From positions 1-64,000 of the forward strand of contig JAIWNF010000011.1 in NCBI GenBank assembly GCA_025093555.1: a stretch of DNA of 64,000 nt, written 5' to 3'. The translations under genes were made by a program, and so were the position numbers. Positions 51,074 to 61,903 of the stretch are shown here, in pieces. The DNA comes from Circinella umbellata (taxonomy: Eukaryota; Mucoromycota; Mucoromycetes; Mucorales; Lichtheimiaceae). The number at the start of each line of letters is the position of its first letter. Within the stretch, counting starts at the first letter, position 1. The notes beneath the pieces are model-generated. The model saw only the letters and a list, made by a program, of their open reading frames with translations. It ran no database searches and was not told the origin of the DNA.

Positions 51074-53092
51074 ATGAGACGTAATAATTATAGCATCTTA
51101 TTGTTATTATTTCTATTTTATACTCAAAATGTTTTGGGGAATCGTGGTTCTGGTGAAATGATATTGGAAACATACAAAGACAATACTGCTGATATTAGCA
51201 ATGTCGAATCACCCGCGTTACCCCAAGACGTACAACATGTTGGAGTAGTACCCATTCATAACGAGATTGAAGATCCCGATCCAGCAGTAATGCCTGAAAA
51301 TAATAAGGAAAACCCTATAAATACACTCATAGATGATAACAACATACATAATGACGATGAAAACAAAATAGATGTAACGGTGTCACCAATGCAAGATGAA
51401 ATTTATAAAAAAGAGCAACAACATACACATGTGTTGGTTGATAATAATAAAGAAGAATTTCCATTTACCATGGATAATGAAATGATGCCACCCATGTTTG
51501 ACTATATAGAAGAAGGTGGTATACAAATATCGATAGATACTGACCATATCAACCATGAATATGGGAGTGGCCGAAGATTAGCAGCAAATTCTGAAGAGGG
51601 AGAAGATAACGAACTTGTAAAAGAATTTCCTATGATATCCAATAACAACAATGATAGGGATGATAGACACTCTTCTGCGCCAGAATCAAGTAACACTCCA
51701 GCTACATATCACCAAGAATCCTTTGAAGAAGTTAGTGGAACCCAGGATAGCATTGTTGCAAGCACCAGTAAGTAAAATGTATTCTTTTTATGAGATCCCG
51801 GGTGGGGGTTGTTTTTGGTATCTCAACTAACATAAAAAACAAATGTGCGGCTGTTCTAGAAACTGACGATGACAATTATCAAGAAGAAGAAATTGATGAA
51901 GATTTTTTACCCACTAAAATTCAAGCCAATGCTAACCCTGGATCCAAAACATTACCTCCTGTTCCACAAGTAACTGGTTGTAGAACTCAAGGACAAATTG
52001 CTGTCACTTATGTATGTATTGAAACGATGATAAATACTATTTCATTGTTTTAACACCTTGTTTGCTAATGTAGCCAACAAATATATAGAGTGAAGGACCA
52101 AGTGATGCTACTGCTGGTATTGTACGACAACTAAGTGATGCAGAAGCCAGAGGAAACTTTTTTGTCAACGCTTCTTGGTAATTATTATATATATATGTGG
52201 GCATATTTTCTCTGTTTTCATTCAATCAAATTGTAATCTTGGGTGATCGTATATGTGTAATAGGCTTTATACACAACAATACGCCATGGTCGTCCAAAAC
52301 ACATACAAAGCGGGCCATTTTATCGGAATGACTTATAGAGTGAAAAACGATGATTCATCTAAGCTTACTGATAAAGAATTACGACAGGATATTATCGAAA
52401 AGGCACATACAATTGAAACTCTTATTCACGTGGCACCTAAATATGTACGATTGCACTATACCGAACCCGAGGATACGCGGACCGAAAACATGCTGAAGAG
52501 TCTTGGTTTTGTTCTTGTTGGATATAATTTAGATAGTCAAGACTATGCTCATCGTGATGTAAACGAAGTTTACAGTAAAGCTTTTAAAAGATACAAGGAA
52601 ACTTATGATGCAAAAGGATCATTTATCTCTATACAATATGACATGCCTGGAACAGTAAAGCAATCAACAGTACCACAAATGATCAATACAATTTCTGAAG
52701 AAGGATACACAATGGTTCGATTGGATGGCTGTTTAAATGATCCAAAACCGTACAAAAAATGTAAGTTTTTTTTAACTCTTTTTTAGACAAGTAAAATATT
52801 GACTGTTGTATGAATAATTAAAAGCAATGAATGTAATTAACCTTAAAAAAATAAAGCTGCAGAAAGTACAGAGTATGTGTCCGATAAGTTTTCATTCAAT
52901 ACAGCTGGATACCATCAAGGCCAAAATGTAGTGTCAAAAAGTATTATTGAAGAAGCAAAACAATTTGATGAAGCAAACAAAGAAGAAGATGTTTCAGATA
53001 GCCTTGCAAGTAAGAATAAAATCATTACATATAGCTTGGCAACAATTATTGGTATCCTCGGTTTTGTTATTTCCATCCTACGCCCATTTTAG
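51074..53092 (+). CDS. Secreted, membrane-anchored NodB-fold (CE4-like) protein lacking catalytic residues (about 555 aa)
   Basis: Five exons: 51074-51767, 51860-52011, 52089-52177, 52264-52760 and 52857-53092. A signal peptide is clear (MRRNNYSILLLLFLFYTQNV). An acidic Asn/Asp/Glu-rich region of about 230 residues follows, then a domain laid out like a polysaccharide deacetylase: QIAVTYSEGPSDATAGIVRQ, GNFFVNASWL, AGHFIGMTYRV, YVRLHYTEPEDTR, LKSLGFVLVGYNLDSQDY and YTMVRLDGCLND. In active CE4 enzymes these positions read TFDDGP, GHxIGxHTxxH and RPPYG. Here the Asp pair, both metal-binding His and the Arg-Pro-Tyr motif are replaced. The C-terminus is a hydrophobic helix followed by only a few residues (IIGILGFVISILRPF), so it is either a tail anchor or a GPI signal. 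A cell-wall or surface role, perhaps binding rather than cutting chitin, is inference. Confidence 0.8.
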
Positions 53093-53627
53093 ATTATTAT
53101 TTTTAAGTTTATATATTAATCAAGGTTCACACACGTGATAATAACTATGCAAAAGGGCTTGACTAGTCAACATGTTCTTTAATTAATTTTCTTTTCGTGT
53201 ATATCTCCTTTCTCTTCTTTTTCATTTTCATAACCACTGTTTTTTTTATTCTCATCAATATTATCAGACATATATTTGAAACATAATAGGAATAAAAAAT
53301 ATCAATAACAATGGTCGCTGAAAACACTTCCATATTGAAGATATCGAAAAGCATAATTCAATGAAAAGAGTACATTGGATACTGATATCGCAAATGATTA
53401 TGTATCAATTCTTGAAAGTATGTTATATATAGATAAACATAATTTTGTTAGTTAGGCAGAAGTCGCACTATAAACATGTTATTTGTTTCCAGATGGATTA
53501 CAGAAACACTTTTTTAAATATGCAAGTATTATAGGGTGACAGAGTAACACAGAATATTTAGCTCGCACAATTAAAATATAAGTGGTAAGATGTAACTTTA
53601 TATGTATGCTGATTGGTATCACAGATA

Positions 53628-53697
<70 letters not shown>

Positions 53698-55308
53698 CAA
53701 TACGTATAAGATCAAAAAAAAAAAACGTGTACATAATATCATTGCGATTATTAAAGAGTATATTTATTGTAATTATTGTGCTCCGGTTTGGTACCCGTAA
53801 CAATTTTTTTTATCACATACACATATGTTCACCTCTCGTAAAAAGAGAATTGATAAAACGTCTCAGTTTGTCTTGTTTCACTAACACCACTTTCATCATA
53901 AGTCCTTGATAAAGATGTCTTATTACTTTTTAAGCTTGAACAACATAACCATCCTGAGACCAATCGATGAGCAATAAGATTTATTATATTCTGCCGTAGT
54001 AAACATTATCCCTAAAGCTGTTGTTGGTGCGATATTGTTAGCTTTATTTATTCGGTTGCGTAATTATAATATTAAATATATACAAGTAAATCTTTAGGAT
54101 TACATGCTGAAGATCAATATTCTCGGATAGAACTGAATGGAAACAGGCAAATGATCAGATATTGTTTATACCACTAAAAAATCAAAACTTCTTCCACCAA
54201 TGGTTATTGAAGTTCAAAAAGGAGTTCATGAAAAGTATTTGTCGGATCGCTGGATTTTCCTTGAATGTCACAAGTGGATACTTTAAGAAGCCAATTACTA
54301 CTGTGTTTTGTATCTGCAATATGAGTAATGAAGTGTTCTCCAATTTCCATGCTCGTAAATATATTCATTCATGCTTTGTCAAACATTCTACCCTTGGGCC
54401 AAAAGTTTTTTTTGAACAAGCACATACCATCTACTAATGAAAGGATATAAAAAGATATTACTACAAATATATATATCAAGTATTCAAAAAATGACTGCAG
54501 TCTATTTTAGTACAACGGCTTTCCTAATTTATCCACATAAACTGATTACAAAATCAGTATGGCCTCTGTCTGAACCGCCGGTTTGTTGGAATCAAAACTT
54601 TTTTTTTATATCAATGATATACAGCTTTCAATAATCCTGGATTTTTATATAGAAGAAATAAACATCTTTTTATGTCTTGATCATAACTCAGTTCGCGCTA
54701 CACTTCCATTATCTTTGTCAGTGTAGGTGTCACAAATTCCCCAATTCTCGGTCCTTAATAAATGTGTTCGTAAAGATGAGCTCGATGTGATTCCATTTTG
54801 AGAAAGATCCTGCTCCGGTATGGGTAATCTTCGTGATACGTAAAATTGGAGTTGAAGATAATGCCGGTACTTTATTGTTTTCAGGTTCATGGTTTTTAGG
54901 GTATGCATCAATTACTTTCAGTCCTTCTTCTTCATAATGTTAATACTATTGAAGAATGTGTTGTAAAATGATATAGAATGTGCCAACCTACTAAATTATC
55001 TTCAGTTGATTATTATTCTATTTCGTTAAATGTAAAAAACCGTGAGTAGATATGGAATGCATAAGTCATAAATGTTCTCTTGATGTCAATTATTATTTTT
55101 GTACTGAGTACGATAATTCAATGTAAAAAAAAGATAATTAAACTAGTTTATGCTTAAGAATACAAGCTATTTAGAAGAGTCGTTACTAAATCTCGGTATT
55201 TTTATTTACCCGCTGCTGCGAGGGTGAAATGTGTTTTCTCGCTTTTTCAGCCACTACATCGGCTTTTTTCTGTGCACCCTAAAAAAGTCGCATTTGGAAA
55301 ATCTGCCT
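53093..55308. other. Intergenic region with bipartite triplet repeat, no supported gene
   Basis: AT-rich sequence of about 2.2 kb. It contains the TTA/TTG microsatellite at 53630-53697. A segment at about 54690-54950 on the minus strand has a protein-like stretch (ITSSSSLRTHLLRTENWGI) but no start, splice partner or family likeness. Nothing else stands out. Confidence 0.5.
53630..53697. repeat. Compound (TTA)n-(TTG)n microsatellite
   Basis: About 11 TTA units run straight into about 10 TTG units with a single TACTA transition. It lies in intergenic DNA. Confidence 0.92.
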
Positions 55309-58050
55309 ATGAGTCACCTTGATGACACATTATTGCTGCATAAAAGACGTGGTCGTACTGCCCGACGTAGAACTATTTTGGCAGCAATGCGCAATACAAC
55401 ACAAGAAATACGAGGAAAAGGTGATTTATACTTGCTTTAATGATGTCCTTAATGATTTCAAAATGTAAACTCATTCTTTTACGATCTTTAATGATTGATG
55501 CGTTGTAAATTGGGTAAAATAGTTGTTCGAGATGAGACTTATGACAAGTTTATCGACTGGTTGAGACAACATAACTTTCCAAAGACCAAAATGGTTCTGG
55601 CAGAATTTCCAGGTATAAAAATTATTATTAAAATAGACTAATGATTATCATTATTTATCAACTAATATATTGTTATCATCATTGTTATCATCATTGTTAT
55701 CGACATCGTTATAATAGAAACCGGTCGTGGTATGTAGTACTGATAATAATTATTTGCCATGACAACTTCTTGGTTGCTATAAAAACGTAACCTTCTTTAT
55801 TCATTCATCATGTAATCGTTTCTTTTACATTTTTAATAGGTATGATGGCCACAGGTGATATCGAGGTATTTATATCTTAATGTTTACATCTATACACAAA
55901 TCAAAACGTTTGAACGAACAATATATACTGATCATAACGTATATAATTATTAGCCTGGAGAAATCATAGTTTCAGTTCCAAAAAAATTTCTTATATGTAA
56001 TGAAACTTTACAAAAGGAATATAGACAACATCCATTAACCATGCATCAACTACTTGCACTTCATATTTGTTTTCTGAAACGGGATTCCAATTCTTGGTGG
56101 AAACCTTACATTGATTTATTACCTAGTCATTTTAATACAATGCCTGTTAAATATCCAAAGATATTAGCAGATCGTTTGCCGACCTCTTTGAAAGGTAAAG
56201 CATTCACATCAAACAAAAGTTCTTGTTGCATATTTGTGATGCAATTTATTCATCTTTTTCTCACAGAAGCTAATTTAAGGGAGTGAAATTAAATAGAGGA
56301 GGTTTCACAGCAGATGAAAAGATTAGAATCGGACTATACAACTGCATCAAGGTTTTTGAAGGTAAGTGCTGTGTAATTTGTATTATGAGCAGCAACAACA
56401 TCATCTTCATCAGCATTTTCACTCCTCGTTACTTTTATGCTGTGCAACAATTAAACAAAAAAGTACAATTTCTTTTAGTCTCGGAACAAGCATGAATCTA
56501 TCACATATAAAGAGTATGAATGGGCCTGGTTATGTGGTACAGAACGCCATTTGCAATTTATTAAACATTTAAGAACATCTGATAATAACAACAACAAACA
56601 AATAACAAAAACTTTGTTATAATACGTAGCGCTGTTCTTAAATATAACACTTTTGTCTTATGATTTATTTTTATTTTATCCTATTATTTATATTAGTAAA
56701 TACACGTTGTATCCATATGTCAACTATAGATGCTACAGCCAAAGGTGGAAACATTGCAATGGCGATCTTGCTCGATTTTTTGAATCATTCCTGTAAAGCA
56801 AAGGTAACTTTTATATTTTTCTTTTTATGATAATATGTTACATATCATTTTAGTCCGGTAATAAAAAAAATCATTTTATTTATATATACCTATTTATTTG
56901 TATATAGATTGAAAGTGGGTTTAACGTACGCACTCAGTGTTTTGAAATTCGAACCTTGACACCGTATAAAACGGGAGAACAGGTACATGTAAATTATACA
57001 CGGCTTTGTTGATGCGTACCTGATACACATACTTTTTAGCTGTAATAATAAACGAAATTAACAATTCTTTATACGTATTTTTTCTCTATAGATATTTATC
57101 AATTATGGACCGCATGATAATTTAGCAATATTAAGGGAATATGGTTTCATTATACCTGATCAAAATGATTTTAATTTTGTTTCACTTGATAAAGAAATTT
57201 GGACTTTATTTGATGAAATGGAAACAGCGCGCGGTTCACAACTTAAAAAAGCAATTTTACAAAAAGAAGGGTAACTATTATATTTATGATTAGCATTATC
57301 AGTTACGTTGTTGTCATGTTAAAAAAATCGATCTTTATAACCTCTAACCGCGTATGCGATCTTTCTTTAATAGATATGCAGGGTGAGTACTAAAAATATA
57401 TAAATACGAAAACACTTGACTAATGAATGAAAAGAGGAGAGGAGAGAGAGGAAGTATGTGGGTTGTGTAAATGAGAAGCATCAAGTACGATATATATACA
57501 AAATGTTGGATAGTGTCGGACTCAGAACAACTTATATTGTGCACCTGTTTTATAATATAGGGACTATTCCATCAAAAAGCACGAAATATCATTCCGATTA
57601 CTCAGTGCATTACGTCTTTTGGCGATTGATGGATCTCATTCACGCGTAGCGTTGGATCAAAGATATCTTGACTGGCGAGATACTATTCTAGGAGAAACAG
57701 AGATCATCAGCCAAGATAATGAACGACGAGTATTAATCATGTTGAAATCATTATGTGAACGTGTTATCGAGTCCTCAGATAACGAAAAGACCCGATTAAT
57801 GGTAAATACACACATATTTACCAATGACGCTATTACTACCACTACTATACTTTTCATTTATATTTGTATTCATCTCTTTTAACAACAATCTACTTCTATG
57901 ATACTATAGGAAATATCATCACAAGATATGATAAAATATAACATTCATAACTACGCATTAACATTTGTTAAGCAAATTTGGAGAGAAACAGAAGAAATTG
58001 CAAAAATGACTATATTGGATATTGAACAAAAATTAAGAGAAATGATTTGA
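55309..58050 (+). CDS. SETD4: SET-domain protein lysine methyltransferase, SETD4-like (about 448 aa)
   Basis: Twelve exons: 55309-55420, 55523-55612, 55718-55729, 55840-55865, 55954-56194, 56297-56361, 56479-56536, 56697-56803, 56908-56982, 57092-57270, 57561-57801 and 57910-58050. They join to 1347 nt without frame conflict. The start MSHLDDTLLLHKRRGRTARR precedes FIDWLRQHNF. The SET core has the GRG motif (ETGRGMM, carried partly by a 12-nt exon), GEIIVSVPKKFLI, SWWKPYIDLLP, VNTRC, LLDFLNHSCKA and INYGPHDNLAILREYGF. The substrate-binding-like C-terminus follows (FRLLSALRLLAIDG). Order, length and motifs match SETD4 (about 440 aa) better than SETD3 or SETD6. It methylates lysines in the nucleus or cytosol by family; the substrate is unknown. 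The start codon choice is moderate: an in-frame stretch extends upstream to about 55231. Confidence 0.87.
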
Positions 58051-61000
58051 AAAAAAAGAAAGTGGTACAAAACGACAAAAAAGATTAGCGATACTACTAT
58101 ATTATGTGGAGCACTTTTATTTTTCGAGTGGTGGTTAGGGGGGGAGGTGATTATATTGTACGTGTATATAAAAATTTTGTTGTGGTAGTTTTAGCTGCTT
58201 GTGAAAAAAAATTCCATAAAGAGAAAAAGAGGTGGTGGAGGAAATGACTTGTAATAGGCTTGACATTCCCTATAGAAAAAAAAAGAGAAATGAATGGATG
58301 ACCTCGAACGTTGATTGAATTAATTTGCTGATCAGCGTTGAATAGGCTTTGGATATGGCCGAGGAAGAGCGGGTCTCTTGGGTCTGTCTGGTGGCATTAT
58401 GTGTTATAAATGAGGAAATGAATATATCTAGTACTGTATAATATGCACGTATGCAATTAATTCAAGAATAAATGTTGATAGACTATATGTAATGATGGTG
58501 AAAAATGGAAAAGCTTGTTATTATTGCGCCTTGGTAATATGTAAAAGAGAAAGAAGACTTGATGTGAATTCAATGGAGAAAAAAAATTCACATTTAATTC
58601 CACTTCCTTTTATACACTTTAACATTTCAGTGCTTAACCCGCCAAAAGTTCTATTATTATTATTTTCTGCAGTAAATCACGATTACTTGTTGTCACAAAG
58701 GGTGGTGATAATAATAAATAGTATAGAGTTCCTGTCTCTTACTGGTTTACTGCCAAACAAAAAGAAATATACTCCTAAATTTATTTAATTGCAAAGCATT
58801 ATTGTTGTTTACCCCTGCAAGAATTTTGGCGTCCAACAAAAATCAAATAATTGTATGCATTGTTCGCTTATTTTTTTTTTTAGGTTGGGGGATTGCTTGT
58901 AAGAAAGGAGAGATAATAAGCATTTGGTCTTTTTTTTTGAAGTTGGGGGAAGAAAGAAACGATAGTGTTGGGTAATATGAAAGCATTGGTTCTCAGTGCT
59001 CATTAAATTTGAACGTGTCAGAGTTAAGTATACCATGAAACTCTAAACACTAAAGATTAATCTGACCTTGTAAAGAATAATTCGTATAATAATTTGGGGG
59101 GGGGGGCAAAGTAGGGGATGTTAAGTCTACAGGGCTGAAATCCCACGCTAGCAATAAGAAAATTATACAAATAAATAAACGGTATTGGATGGATATTGTT
59201 TTTATTGTTTTTGAGACAACAAAAATCGAAGTCAAAAGTGAAAAAATAAACAAACATATTGTTGTCAAAAAAAAACAGGGGTAATAAAGTTTTCAATTTC
59301 ATTATTGGCTGTCATATAATCCATCGTGATTGTGTCAGGATGAATACGTGAATGGAGAAAATTGAAGGTTTTGTTTATTTACTTATGAAAAAACTACGTG
59401 CCAATCCGAATAATTAATACTGATGTATGCATTTCTTATATATAGATATCTATAAACATGCATTGATTCAGGGGAAATACAAGTTAAAATAAATCTTGAA
59501 CACAAAGACGAGATGATGATCAAAAACTTTTTTGTCAATTCAATAATCCATATGAAGTGTACATAATGGCTTTCTTGACTTTTGTATACACAACAACTAA
59601 CAAAAAAATTGTTAAAGGGACGAGCGTTTAGACTTTGCTTCTTTCTTTGTTTTCGTAAAAACAATAAAGTGTTAAAAAATATACTTTACTTTGGTAGGTT
59701 CACTTTGGAAAAAATATAAATAAAGCTATATAGACAGTTTGAAAACAACAACGTCATCGGTATATTTACTATGAAGATATGATGACTTAACATTTGTAAG
59801 TTTGTTGAGGAAAGTGCACCAAAACATATTGTGTACCTGTAACATACTAGTATCTTGTAGAGAAATAAAATGAATGCTTAATTTCAAGATTGTACCTGCT
59901 GTCTACCAGTATCATAAGTTATAAGATGAGTGAATAAAGAAAAAGGAAAAAACAGGCAACGCGCAACTTCTCCCCATACTATTACTACCATTAACGATTA
60001 TAGATAATTGTAATAAATTATATATGCAATACTGCTTTTCCTGTAAGAATGGATCCGAAGTGAGTTAATATTAGCTTACGCTTTTTTTTATACACAACAA
60101 TTGATGAAAAGATTATTCAGCCTCTTCTGGAACATCGCTCTAAACCATAATTGTTGATTATTATTCAGAAAAATTATCTGTTGTAACTAATGCTTGACAA
60201 TATTATATAAATAAAACCTCAATAATAATCAGCGTCACTGACAGAGAAAGGTTATATTTTATACCTTATTACACGATCTACCCGTCAAGAAGTTATAAAA
60301 TGCAATGATAGTATTTAGAAAAGCGCAACCGGACTAACTTTTTTCCCCTTATAATTGACTGTAGTCAACAGTCCCGACGCATCAAAACATTTTTTCTTAC
60401 CCTCTAACGTAGGTTTCTTAACAGTTCCACAGTTACAGTTTATTTTTAGTTAGATATTATTACTAAGCGAACCACACCACCACGAACACTTATCCGTATC
60501 AGTGCTATATCAAGTATTAGCATCCGCAACACACCAAACAGTAAATCATGATGTCAGAAGAAGCGGCCAAATAAAGGCTGTAAATGCAACTGTCATAATC
60601 ATGGTAATTCAATTATATGTGTCTGTTCTCTTAATACTAAATTATTTATATCCCAAGCCACGCCAATAAATAGTAATTGGTAATTATCAACAGGATAATA
60701 ATTAGTGATGACAAAAGCTCCACGAGTTAATCAGCGCGTTGATCTAGCAGCGAGGCGTAACGGGCATATCTTCCACTATTTATTCTTGATAGTGGATGAT
60801 TTGGGCTGCATTCTTACCAGTAGTAGTGTTTTTTTCACCCTCGGTCCTATCAAATATTGAATCCAAGTCAGCCGTGGAGTAAAGTTTTACCAAGGTTATT
60901 TCCGTGATTTCACACAAGATTCCTATTATACTGTATTATACATATGATAGATGTTAGAACGATCTTGTAATATACCAGTTTATAGAAAATTCTGCTCATA

Positions 61001-61903
61001 GTTTAATGTCTTATTTTTATTTTTGTCGGTAGTAACAATAGCCGTGGATTCTAATTTACCGAAAATCTGGTTCACGAATTAAATTAATAATTCCACATGA
61101 AGAAGTATTGTAGATTATATTGTAGAGAAATTTTATAAGTGAATACTATTATAATGACGAAATTTATATTAAAAATGGGTATACATAGTAATAAGATAGA
61201 GAAGAAAGTTAAAGAACAGTGTACTATGATTTAAAATAATGTTGGATTTCAGCTAACATCTTGTGAAAGCACAATTTTCTTTGTTAAACTTTCCGTACCT
61301 GATTTATGACAATCATGCGGGGGAACTGGCTGCCACTGTAACGATTATCTTGCTTGTGGTACTATGCTTATCTATATATAGAATATAAAAGACCAGACAT
61401 ATGGCTGCCATATAGAGCAATTATCAATACAAGATGGGAAATTGTTGTGTAAAATCGAAAGTATGGCGTTGACAGATACATTTTTTAAAGAAGATATTAC
61501 TGCTACGTATACTAGTTTGACATTTTGTACAGAAATTATTCAGAACTTTTTATAAAAAGAATGCCAGTTTTCGAGACAATATATTCTAGATTTTAATTGC
61601 CTATAGCTGACACCAACATATATGCAAAGTTATTTAATCGCGATGATCTGTAATGTAGTTGGGTTGCTACTCGATTCTTTTCAATAATTTTCCAGCTCTT
61701 CCCATCAATAGATCAATGTACGATCAATTATGTACTGATGACACCCATATGAAAATGAGTCTTCATAAGATTTAAGATAATCTAAAGCTATAAATAAAAG
61801 GCAAAAATACAACTCTTGCTTATTCTCCGTTCTCCTTGTACAGTAAAATACTCGATTTGATCAGTACAATTTTTTTGCGGGTCCAGACTATTACAAAAGT
61901 ACA
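58051..61903. other. AT-rich intergenic region, no supported gene
   Basis: Almost 3.9 kb with no gene that I can support. It has a run of ten G (about 59096-59106) and a TATA-like TTTTATAC at about 58608. On the minus strand a 21-codon Pro/Arg-rich ORF from ATG 58397 (MPPDRPKRPALPRPYPKPIQ) has no second exon. Stops are dense elsewhere. The last 100 bp are the likely promoter of the NADH dehydrogenase gene. Confidence 0.5.

Noticed and set aside
54681..54911. Minus-strand stretch with ITSSSSLRTHLLRTENWGI
   Set aside because: The composition is somewhat protein-like, but there is no start codon context, splice partner or recognisable family. It may be a decayed fragment.
58332..58397. 21-codon Pro/Arg-rich minus-strand ORF with an upstream TATA-like sequence
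   Set aside because: It is too short, and no second exon could be linked to it.
59050..59302. Minus-strand ORFs rich in Phe/Ile/Pro ending near a G10 run
   Set aside because: AT-rich noise with a homopolymer-driven Pro run; no family likeness.
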